DNA from: Planctomycetota bacterium
Lineage (GTDB): Bacteria; Planctomycetota; Phycisphaerae; WQYP01
Assembly: GCA_021831565.1 (NCBI GenBank)
Contig: JAKBMM010000002.1
Coordinates: 1 to 39,439, forward strand
Direction: 5' to 3'
DNA length: 39,439 nt
A model generated the notes under the pieces. That model did no database searches. It worked only from the letters and a program-made list of their open reading frames with translations, and was not told where the DNA came from. Numbering within the stretch: the first letter of the stretch is position 1; each line of letters starts with the position of its first letter. The position numbers and the translations under genes were made by a program. Below, one piece after another: positions 23,669 to 30,982 of this stretch.

Positions 23669-25861
23669 ATGACCGATCCACCCGCGGAGGTCTCCGCTGA
23701 AAAGATCGTGGCGGCGCCGGGCGTCGCACCGCCGCCGTTCGGCGAATCGCCGGCCCGCCGATGGCGCCGTTGGATCGTTCCGCTCCTGCCCGGTGTTTTG
23801 ATAACCGCCCTGGTCTTTCTGGTTTATGCACCGCTGATTCATGGCGGTTTTATCTGGGACGATTCGGGTTGGCTGGTCAAAAATCATTTTGTGCATCACT
23901 GGCGCGGTCTGTGGTATATATGGTTTGTACCTTCCGCATCCATTCAATATTACCCCCTTGTTTTCACCGCTTTCCTCCTGCAGTACAAGCTTTGGGGTCT
24001 CCATGCCGCCGGCTTTCATTTGGTCAACATCGCGCTCCAGGCGCTCAACGCCATTCTTCTCTGGATAATTCTTCGGAAGCTGGGACTCAAAAGCGCCTGG
24101 CTGATCGCCGCTATTTTCGCCATTCATCCGGTGCAGGTGGAGACCGTCGGCTGGGTGGCCGAGCAGAAGAATCTTATCTCCGCAGCTTTTTATTTTGCCG
24201 CCGTTCTCGCCTGGATCCGAATGGTCCGTCTGGACAAACCAGAGCGTCTTCCGACGCGATCGTCCTTCCATCCGGTGGGGTGGTATCTGCTGGCAACACT
24301 GTTTTTTGTCCTGGCTCTGCTGGCCAAGACAGACGCCTGTACCCTGCCGGCGGTTCTTCTGGCGATTGCCTGGTGGAAACGCGGCCGGCTGGCGGAGAGC
24401 GACATCAACCCCACCGTGCCCTGGTTCTTTCTCGGATTTCTGATGGCGGCCATAACCGTTTACCAGGAGCACACACAGGTGGGCGCTCATGGTCCACAAT
24501 TCCGATTTACCCTCGCCGAGCATCTGCTGATCGCCGGCAAGGACCTGTGGTTTTATCCTCTCAAGCTTTTCTGGCCTTATCCGCTGTTGGAGGTCTACCC
24601 CCGCTGGAACACCGCCGCGCCAATCGGCTGGCAATGGATTTTTCCCGCCACCGCCTTGGTCGTACCCGTGGTTTTGTTTCTGCTGCATAAAAAAATTTCT
24701 CGCGGTCCTTTCGCCGCAGTGGCGTTCTACGGTCTGACCATATCTCCTGTCCTCGGTTTCATTGCTTTTTACACCATGCTTTACACTTTTGTGGCCGATC
24801 ATTACCAGTACCTGGCCTGCATCGGAATCTTGGCGCTGGTTGTGGAAACAGGCCGGTGGTGCTTGCAACGGCTGGTTGACTACGCGCGGCGCGGCGACCC
24901 CGCCGCCAAGGCCACGGCGCCGGGCCAGGCTCTGCCTGTCACCTGCGCGGTCGCTTTAATCGTCGTTCTGGGCGTATTAACTTGGAACCAGAGCGAGTTA
25001 TACGAACCACCGATCCACATTTGGGTTCATGTCCTTCACTTCGAACCGAATTCCCCGGTGGCCCTGCAGCAGGTCGGCGCGTACGAGTGCGACCGGGGGC
25101 ATCTGGCGGTGGGATTGTCCATGCTGATGCGGGCGTACCGGCTCACCAAGGGGACTGATCCGGTGGTTGATTCCGACCTTGGCGATGTGTATTCCCGAAA
25201 ATACCACAACTACGCCAAGGCCATTGTTTACTACCGGTTCGCCCTGGCGTCCGATCCCCGTGATTTATCCAATATCCGGCACATCGTGCATTGTTACGAA
25301 AGACTCGGCCAATGGGCGATGGCTTTTGCCGATTTACACCGTGGTCTTATGGAATATCCCCGTTCCGCGGCCCTGCATTTCGCGCTGGCGAACGCTTTGA
25401 CATTCTGGCGTCAATACAGTGCGGCCGCCGGGCAATACCGCCTGGCCGTCCGATACGAACCATACAACACCAGGGCGCTTTACGATCTGGCTGTGACATT
25501 GGAAAAGATCAGTCAATGGCGCAAGGCGATCCCCTTTTATCAGCGCGCCGTGCAGGCGTCGCCGCAGTTCGCTCTCGGTTATTTCGAATATGGCAAGTGT
25601 CTGCTTATCCATGGCCGGCCGGCGCTTGCGGCGGTTCAATTCCGAAAGGTGATTCGGCTCCAGCCGCGAAACTCTCATGCTTACCGCGCTCTGGCCCGGG
25701 CACTGCAGGTCTTGGGGCATCGCCGCCAGGCCGCCGCCTATTTTACTTTGGCCGCGAAGTTGAAACGAGACAGGCAACCCCATCCGGGCCAGACCCGATT
25801 CCCGCGTTCGCCGGCACAGTACGATCAGAGGCTTCCGCACCGGTTCGGCGGGAAACCGTAA
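23669..25861 (+). CDS. TMTC-like polytopic membrane protein with TPR repeats
   Basis: The 730-residue product has a polytopic membrane half and a soluble C-terminal half. After a Pro-rich cytosolic start, about ten hydrophobic segments follow from residue 37 to 440. The first periplasmic loop carries GFIWDDSGWL, whose acidic pair matches the catalytic Asp region of GT-C glycosyltransferases. HPVQVETVGWVAEQKNLIS near 153 is the signature of TMTC-like O-mannosyltransferase relatives. From about 465 on, TPR units are visible (KAIVYYRFALASDP, KAIPFYQRAVQASPQ, AAVQFRKVIRLQP). A role in glycosylating exported proteins is inferred from the family. The start lacks a clear ribosome-binding site. Confidence 0.75.
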   Translation: MTDPPAEVSAEKIVAAPGVAPPPFGESPARRWRRWIVPLLPGVLITALVFLVYAPLIHGGFIWDDSGWLVKNHFVHHWRGLWYIWFVPSASIQYYPLVFTAFLLQYKLWGLHAAGFHLVNIALQALNAILLWIILRKLGLKSAWLIAAIFAIHPVQVETVGWVAEQKNLISAAFYFAAVLAWIRMVRLDKPERLPTRSSFHPVGWYLLATLFFVLALLAKTDACTLPAVLLAIAWWKRGRLAESDINPTVPWFFLGFLMAAITVYQEHTQVGAHGPQFRFTLAEHLLIAGKDLWFYPLKLFWPYPLLEVYPRWNTAAPIGWQWIFPATALVVPVVLFLLHKKISRGPFAAVAFYGLTISPVLGFIAFYTMLYTFVADHYQYLACIGILALVVETGRWCLQRLVDYARRGDPAAKATAPGQALPVTCAVALIVVLGVLTWNQSELYEPPIHIWVHVLHFEPNSPVALQQVGAYECDRGHLAVGLSMLMRAYRLTKGTDPVVDSDLGDVYSRKYHNYAKAIVYYRFALASDPRDLSNIRHIVHCYERLGQWAMAFADLHRGLMEYPRSAALHFALANALTFWRQYSAAAGQYRLAVRYEPYNTRALYDLAVTLEKISQWRKAIPFYQRAVQASPQFALGYFEYGKCLLIHGRPALAAVQFRKVIRLQPRNSHAYRALARALQVLGHRRQAAAYFTLAAKLKRDRQPHPGQTRFPRSPAQYDQRLPHRFGGKP

Positions 25862-25900
25862 GAACCTGTCGAAATGGGATCAATGGGGTTAGAGGAAAAT

Positions 25901-26755
25901 TTACTTGCCGCAGTAGTCGATCGTGCGCGCAATCGCCGACCGCAACTCGCTGCGGGGAACAATGCGATCAATGAAGCCTTTATCCTGCAGGAACTCGGCG
26001 CATTGAAATCCTTCCGGCAGTTCCACCTTGATGGTATTGGCGATGGTGCGCGGCCCGGCAAAGCCGATCATCGCCCGCGGTTCGGCGAAAATGATATCTC
26101 CGAGCATGGCAAAACTCGCGGTCGTGCCACCCGTGGTCGGATCCGCCAGTACGCTGATAAACAACCCGCCGGCGCGGTGCAGCCGCGCCAGCGCCGCCGC
26201 CGTCTTGGCCATCTGCATGAGGCTGATGGTGCTTTCCTGCATCCGCGCTCCACCCGAACACGACACAATCACCAGGGGCAGATTATCGGTCGTCGCGCGC
26301 TCGATGGCCCGCGTGATTTTCTCGCCCACCACCGCTCCCATGGAGCCGGCCAAAAAGAAAAAGTCCATCGCCGCCAGCACCGCCGGACGCCCTTTGATGA
26401 AGGCACGGCCGGTCAGCACGCCGTCATTGTTTCCAGTCCTATTTCTGCTTTCCGCCAACTGATCTCTGTAGCTCTTGCGGGCGTTAAAATTGAGCGGATC
26501 GACCGAGGCCAGTTCAGCATCCATTTCTTCAAAACTGCCTGGATCCGCAAGCATGTCCACACGCTGGCGGGCCGTCACTCGAAAATGGTGGCGGCACAAG
26601 GGGCAGGTGTGAAGCTGCTCTTGCATCTGCTTGCAATAAATCATCTGATTGCAGCCCGGGCAACTGAGCCACAATCCTTCCGGCACGTTCACATGTCGGC
26701 GCGTCTGTCCGAACCGTACTCGCCCGGATACTTGGGGAATGGTTGCTTGTGTCAT
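25901..26755 (-). CDS. accD: acetyl-CoA carboxylase carboxyltransferase subunit beta
   Basis: AccD forms the carboxyltransferase with AccA and moves the carboxyl group from biotin to acetyl-CoA, giving malonyl-CoA for fatty acids. The 284-residue product has the N-terminal four-cysteine zinc ribbon (Cys32, Cys35, Cys51, Cys54) followed by a crotonase-like domain. That domain carries DGVLTGRAFIKGRPAVLA, SCSGGARMQES near 182, and GGTTASFAMLGDI near 220. The ATG at 26755 starts about 30 residues before the zinc ribbon, as in relatives. It ends 39 bases from the convergent TMTC-like gene. No other acc gene is in the window. Confidence 0.96.
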   Translation of the reverse strand: MTQATIPQVSGRVRFGQTRRHVNVPEGLWLSCPGCNQMIYCKQMQEQLHTCPLCRHHFRVTARQRVDMLADPGSFEEMDAELASVDPLNFNARKSYRDQLAESRNRTGNNDGVLTGRAFIKGRPAVLAAMDFFFLAGSMGAVVGEKITRAIERATTDNLPLVIVSCSGGARMQESTISLMQMAKTAAALARLHRAGGLFISVLADPTTGGTTASFAMLGDIIFAEPRAMIGFAGPRTIANTIKVELPEGFQCAEFLQDKGFIDRIVPRSELRSAIARTIDYCGK

Positions 26756-26911
26756 GGTGCACCTGCCTTCCGTTGCAAAGCCGGGAGTTCAAACGCCTGT
26801 TTAAGCCCAAGCGTTAATAAACGCCCGATAACCGCCAAGACCACCAGTCCTACGTTTGGATAATTATGATAGGACTAACGCGACCGTAAGTAAAGCAATA
26901 GTTTTTCAACT

Positions 26912-26920
26912 GCCTTGGGG
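26912..26920. repeat. left target-site duplication of the MITE-like element
   Basis: GCCTTGGGG, repeated at 27115-27123 directly after the other end of the element. Runs of G at the junction leave one base of uncertainty (9 or 10 bp). Confidence 0.65.
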
Positions 26921-27114
26921 GGGCCTGTGACAGTTTCTGCAACCGGATAAGTTTGGGGGTAACCGTTCACGGGCCAAAAATCGCTTAAAATCAAAGAAAT
27001 AATGTGGAATCTGAAGTTTATGGGGCATAAAAATCACAAAAAAAGTGCTCTGCAAAGCAAAAAGTGGCGTTTTTTTGCTGATTACGCCACTTTTGCAGAA
27101 ACTGTCACAGGCCC
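26921..27114. mobile_element. MITE-like element, 194 bp, with 22-bp perfect inverted ends
   Basis: The left end 26921-26942, starting GGGCCTGTGACAG, is the exact reverse complement of the right end 27093-27114. Both ends abut a 9-bp direct repeat GCCTTGGGG. The interior is AT-richer than its surroundings. It holds an 11-bp perfect hairpin (27060-27070 with 27084-27094, loop 13) next to the right end, and no credible protein. This is the form of a non-autonomous transposon moved by a transposase encoded elsewhere. Families producing 8-10 bp duplications fit, but I cannot assign one. Confidence 0.8.
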
Positions 27115-27123
27115 GCCTTGGGG
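27115..27123. repeat. right target-site duplication of the MITE-like element
   Basis: GCCTTGGGG, identical to 26912-26920, immediately beyond the right inverted end. Confidence 0.65.
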
Positions 27124-27281
27124 GAGAAGCGAGCCGACAGGCTTATACCGCCATATTTATGTTCAGAGCAAGTCCATACCGTTCGGTTAAAAATTCGTAA
27201 TTGCGAATATTTTCGTTATTATAAGAACCGCTCGCGGGGCAGAGAGCTATTTCAGTATTCAGAAAGTCAGGATTCAGCAAT

Positions 27282-28634
27282 TCATGGCAAGCGAATGTAC
27301 AGTACCTGGTATTTTTTTCCCGTAATATTTACCTGAAACGGCTGGTTGCTCACTCCGTCCACCTGGACGTGAATATGATTGTCGCCCCGCGGCAGCGCCG
27401 CGGGAATCACATAAACCGTCCGCGGCAGCATCTGCCAATAGCGTGTGTCCGCATGTGATGACGCCGCCAGCAGTGCTCCCAGAGCCGCCGCGCCCAATCC
27501 CCCCCCCAATTCGGCGGCATTGTTGTGATTGGCGCCATTGGCGGCCACGGCCGCGCCGCCGATCATCAATCCTGTACCCACCACCGCCTTGGCTTCGCGG
27601 ATGGTATCCATTGTGAGCCAGCGTTTGTCCTGCGCCAGCGCCAGCGTATCGACCATGCTGGAATCGCTGATCCCCTGGATGGGCCGGCTGTTGTCCCAGG
27701 CGTAAATGGGCGGAATCGGTCCGGCCATCTCCGGCGTCGGCGTGAAAATCGTTTGTTCGCCGTACCAACCCCTGGCCCGTCGTCGCGGTCCCATGCCATA
27801 ATCCACAAAAACCAGCGTGTTTGTTCCCGGCTGATACATTTTTTGGACCACCGGTGAAATCGCCGGAGCGAGCTGTTCGGCCCGCTGAAAATTCGCTTTC
27901 GCCAGGTGCGGATGCCCCAGTTTCAAGTAGCAAATCCCCAGACCGAAATAACCGAGCGCAAAATTCGACTCAATTCGCGCGTAACGTTGGGCCGCCGGCA
28001 AATGTTTTTTGGGATTGGCATACTGGCGCAAACGAAACAAGCTGTTCTGAAATGCGGCCCGTGCGTTGTGGTACTCGCCTTTAATCAGAAATATCAGTCC
28101 AAGGTAGTAATAGGCCATGGCGCGTTCAAATGGCTGGCCCTTCCAGACCTTCACTCCTTCGTATACCACTACCGCCCCGAGCACCCGGCTGCCGGTATTG
28201 GTATTCACGGTGCTCATAACCCGCTGCGCGCTGAGGAAAGCCTGCTCCGCGTGCCGGATGTTGCCCGCCGCCAGCGCGCACGAACCATAGCGGCAATTGT
28301 TCAGAACGTAATTCTTGTTCGGTTTTTTGATCAGGGGAGCAAGTGTTTGTTCCGCTTGCGGATAATCACCGGCGTAATACAGGCTGACCGCCTGGCGAAC
28401 CCGCGCCGACGTGCTGGTGCAGGCCGGTAGAAATATCATCAGCAGCAAGATACCTAGGCCCACCAGCCAAATGTGGGTGGCGCGGGAACACGGGCGTACG
28501 AAGCAGGCAGACGGGCGCAGGGAGTTGGGCGCATCCCGGCTGCCCCGGTGCGGATTGCCGAACCCGGAAAGCTGAAAACGGAACACGGGGTAGTCCCGCG
28601 TTCTTCGCGCCTTCGCGTGAGAAATCGCCCGCAT
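27282..28634 (-). CDS. COG3014-like lipoprotein with TPR-like repeats
   Basis: A lipoprotein of about 450 residues. The lipobox FLPAC puts the lipidated Cys near residue 72, after a hydrophobic run (LVGLGILLLMIF). Helical TPR-like repeats follow (AVSLYYAGDYPQAEQTL, AMAYYYLGLIFLIKGEYHNAR, FALGYFGLGICYLKLG), then a Gly/Ala-rich hydrophobic stretch near 370 and a C-terminal domain with DTRYWQMLPRTVYVIP. This matches the COG3014 group encoded beside lpoB and ycfL in other bacteria. The start is uncertain: ATG 28634 does not overlap the upstream gene, whereas ATG 28679 has GGAAGG but overlaps it. The first 50 or so residues are unusually long for a signal peptide and include a CGCGAAG-type repeat. 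Confidence 0.72.
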   Translation of the reverse strand: MRAISHAKARRTRDYPVFRFQLSGFGNPHRGSRDAPNSLRPSACFVRPCSRATHIWLVGLGILLLMIFLPACTSTSARVRQAVSLYYAGDYPQAEQTLAPLIKKPNKNYVLNNCRYGSCALAAGNIRHAEQAFLSAQRVMSTVNTNTGSRVLGAVVVYEGVKVWKGQPFERAMAYYYLGLIFLIKGEYHNARAAFQNSLFRLRQYANPKKHLPAAQRYARIESNFALGYFGLGICYLKLGHPHLAKANFQRAEQLAPAISPVVQKMYQPGTNTLVFVDYGMGPRRRARGWYGEQTIFTPTPEMAGPIPPIYAWDNSRPIQGISDSSMVDTLALAQDKRWLTMDTIREAKAVVGTGLMIGGAAVAANGANHNNAAELGGGLGAAALGALLAASSHADTRYWQMLPRTVYVIPAALPRGDNHIHVQVDGVSNQPFQVNITGKKYQVLYIRLP

Positions 28635-28638
28635 CAGC

Positions 28639-29271
28639 TTAATACAAAAAACCGCCGTGTACGGCTTTTTTGGTTTCATACGAACCTTCCCAGATAATGC
28701 GCCCACTGTGAATATTGGTCAGAAAAAAGGTGCACAGGTAATAGTCGCTGCGATATTTCGGCGCCACCTTGGTATCCGCATAGAACGTCGCCTGCAGTGC
28801 GTATTGCGGCAGCACCCGGCCCGCCCGCGGTCCGAGTTGCGCAGTCGAAATCCCTTCCTGCTTTTGCAGGCGGTTAAACGTGGCGGGGTTGAGCACAAAC
28901 TCAAAGTGGCGGCGCAGCGATTGATGAGCCGTCAGCAGCACCCGTACCCGGTGCAAAAAGGTGTCTCCCTGGTCGCGCGGAATGAGTTCATTGGTGTCGT
29001 TTTTCAGCGGCGTAAGCACGATCACCATCGGATGTCGCGCCGTGATTTTCGTAATAATCGGATCGGACGCGATGGACGCGGCCATTTGATCCGTCATGTT
29101 CACCAGATCATGCGAATTCAGAAAGGTGCTGCGGGCGTGGGGGTTGATAGCCGGCCCCGCGCAACCAGCCAGCATGACGCTCACCGCCGACAGGATGAGC
29201 ATATTTTCTTTAACACGAAGACACGAAGCCACAAACTTCTTAAAACTTGACCTGGTTTGACTGTTTTTCAC
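28639..29271 (-). CDS. LpoB-like lipoprotein, second copy
   Basis: A 210-residue lipoprotein with lipobox MLAGC (Cys37). Its body resembles LpoB, the outer-membrane activator of penicillin-binding protein 1B: SHDLVNMTDQMAASI near 54, MVIVLTPLKNDTNELI near 82, PQYALQATFY near 151, and YYLCTFFLTNIHSGRIIWEG near 176. It is clearly paralogous to the next gene upstream, with the same segments in the same order. The GTG start at 29271 has AAGGA six bases upstream. The first 23 residues are encoded partly by a TTCGTG-repeat, so the true start may differ. Target and partner are unknown here, since no PBP gene is in view. Confidence 0.75.
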   Translation of the reverse strand: MKNSQTRSSFKKFVASCLRVKENMLILSAVSVMLAGCAGPAINPHARSTFLNSHDLVNMTDQMAASIASDPIITKITARHPMVIVLTPLKNDTNELIPRDQGDTFLHRVRVLLTAHQSLRRHFEFVLNPATFNRLQKQEGISTAQLGPRAGRVLPQYALQATFYADTKVAPKYRSDYYLCTFFLTNIHSGRIIWEGSYETKKAVHGGFLY

Positions 29272-29352
29272 AGCAAATCCTTGCGCCCAATCCGTCGATT
29301 CCTTCCCGGCGTACCAAGATTTGTTGGCTCTTCCGGAGTTCTTCGGCAGGGC

Positions 29353-29961
29353 CTAATACAGATTCAGCGTACGCGTTTCGTAATGGCCCTCCCAAACCAG
29401 CTCGCCGGTCGTCAGATTCACAAGCTGGAATGTGCACAGGTAATACGTGGTGGCCGAGTTGGGCAGGTCATAAAACACACCCTTGAGCGCGTACTGGGGA
29501 ATCATCCGTCCGCTTGGCTGCACCGGCCCGCGGGTCGACTGTCCGAACATATCGCCCGTTGAGCCTTGGTACTTTTGTTGCAGATGCTGGACTTCCTGCG
29601 GCGGCAGCACGAACGCGATCCGGTCCCGCGCATACTGGTTGAGCAGCGCCCGCATCCGGGCCAGGTAAATTTGATCGTTCTGCCACGGTGTGCTGGTTTT
29701 GTTTTGTAGGCTGGCCATCACAATGATGACCTTGTTCGGATTGTTGGCGATTTCCGGAATTTTCAGCAAATCCGCCGCCAGGCGATTGGTCATATCCACC
29801 AGGTCGCGCGATTGCAGGCCCGTATCTCCGGGAACAAACGCGGTTGTTCCGGGGCGATAGTAACTGTAACCATGATGGCAGCCGGCAAGCACCAGCAGTC
29901 CGCCCATCATCAGCAGGCCGGCGGATCTTTTGATCCAGCTCTTAATTCCATTACCGCTCAT
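29353..29961 (-). CDS. LpoB-like lipoprotein, first copy
   Basis: A 202-residue lipoprotein with a clean signal peptide (KSWIKRSAGLLMMGGLLVLAGC, lipidated Cys28) and His at +2, compatible with the outer membrane. The body follows LpoB: SRDLVDMTNRLAADLL near 54, KVIIVMASLQNKT near 76, PQYALKGVFY near 163 and YYLCTFQLVNLTTGELVWEG near 176. LpoB-type proteins reach through peptidoglycan to activate class A penicillin-binding proteins, so a role in cell-wall synthesis is inferred. The ATG at 29961 has AAAGGAG eight bases upstream, which decides the start over 30006. It precedes its paralogue by 81 bases. Confidence 0.8.
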   Translation of the reverse strand: MSGNGIKSWIKRSAGLLMMGGLLVLAGCHHGYSYYRPGTTAFVPGDTGLQSRDLVDMTNRLAADLLKIPEIANNPNKVIIVMASLQNKTSTPWQNDQIYLARMRALLNQYARDRIAFVLPPQEVQHLQQKYQGSTGDMFGQSTRGPVQPSGRMIPQYALKGVFYDLPNSATTYYLCTFQLVNLTTGELVWEGHYETRTLNLY

Positions 29962-30006
29962 AAACGTCGCTCCTTTCTTCTGCCGTTGAAGTTGCGTATG
30001 TTCCAA

Positions 30007-30331
30007 GATCGGTCAACCGGCGCGTCTTATTTGATCTTACCCGGCATTGTCGAACATTCCGGATCGTCCAACCGGATCCCCTCCCTGAATCACTAAAGCA
30101 AAGCTCGCAAAAAGGTTACATGGCTGTCGGTTGCTTGCTCCCGCCGAGCCGTTGCCTGTCCCCATCGTATTCATTATCGATCGCCGATACAATCAATACC
30201 GCGTGTTTGAGAATATCACTCCAACCGGCGAACGTCCAGATCACCTGATTTGTAAACCCTGTTGACAATCCCCACTGGCGGCGTATCTTGTCGGTTGATC
30301 TGACGTGGAACGTGGAAAAGGAGTAGATGCA
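30007..30331. other. divergent control region between the lpoB-like and ycfL-like genes
   Basis: These 325 bases contain the plus-strand promoter at 30262-30289. For the minus strand I see no convincing promoter. The opposite frame across 30116-31000 has no recognisable product. A word CCAACCGG occurs at 30069 and 30222, which may be coincidence. Confidence 0.35.
30262..30289 (+). promoter_or_regulatory. sigma70-like promoter for the ycfL-like gene
   Basis: A consensus -35 TTGACA (30262-30267), a 16-base spacer and TATCTT (30284-30289) lie about 43 bases upstream of the ATG at 30332. Confidence 0.5.
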
Positions 30332-30757
30332 ATGCGGACGCTTGTACGAATTGTTTACCATGGGGGAATAATGAGATGGTTGGTTGCCCCGGCGCTGATG
30401 TTGGTCCTGGCCGGCTGCCAGGGACCTGTGACACCTAACCAAGATGTGCTTACCGCCTATCCGCAGATTCACTTGGCCAGTTACAGTCTTCAGAGAAAAA
30501 TCGCCCTCCAGGAACCTGTAGTCAGTCGGGTAGGCGACGGCCAGCTTGACATTGTGGTGCCGGTCCGCAACCTGCTCAACCATAGTCTTTACCTGGAATA
30601 CCAGTACCGGTTTCTGAACCAGCAGGGGGTGCAGGTGGAAGAGAGCTCGGGTTGGAATACGCTTCGCCTGCCGGCGTACAGCATGCAGCAAATCCATTTC
30701 ACCAGTTTGACGGCACAGGCGAATAACTTCGACTTGGACATTCGTCGCTTGCGATAG
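30332..30757 (+). CDS. YcfL-like (DUF1425) lipoprotein
   Basis: A 141-residue lipoprotein with lipobox LAGC (Cys29) after a hydrophobic signal. The body looks like the DUF1425/YcfL family: LDIVVPVRNLLNHSLYLEYQYRF near 71 and NQQGVQVEESSGWNTLRL near 95 parallel the family's beta-sandwich strand pattern and its conserved WxxL segment. In Escherichia coli ycfL sits directly before lpoB; here it stands divergently next to two lpoB-like genes, so a link to cell-wall synthesis or envelope maintenance is inferred. AAAAGGAG eight bases before ATG 30332 decides the start. A later ATG at 30371 is possible. Confidence 0.75.
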   Translation: MRTLVRIVYHGGIMRWLVAPALMLVLAGCQGPVTPNQDVLTAYPQIHLASYSLQRKIALQEPVVSRVGDGQLDIVVPVRNLLNHSLYLEYQYRFLNQQGVQVEESSGWNTLRLPAYSMQQIHFTSLTAQANNFDLDIRRLR

Positions 30758-30982
30758 GAGAGGTGGAACCGGTCTGTATAGGTAACGTCGATACGCATAA
30801 CGTTCGAAAAAAATGGAAAAACAAAATATTGGATTACCATAACTCCATCGCGATAGAATAAAGCAATCCCGCCGCGCCCTCGGTTCCAATGATGTTTGGT
30901 GTTTGATCGGGTTGTCGCCCTTGGTGCGCGTACGCCGCCGCGGACGATAGCCACCGCCACGACATGGCGGTACACTTTGAGC

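Larger units (their letters stand above)
26756..27281. other. intergenic region between accD and the lipoprotein cluster
   Basis: The centre of this 526-base gap is the MITE-like element at 26921-27114. Left of it lies AT-rich sequence that should hold the accD promoter (minus strand), though I cannot point to a clear one. Right of it is AT-rich sequence with ATTCG/CGAAT mirror words around 27190-27212. I see no gene here. Confidence 0.4.

Noticed and set aside
27002-27190. 62-codon frame inside and beyond the MITE
   Set aside because: It crosses the right inverted end and target duplication, and its composition follows the hairpin sequence rather than a protein.
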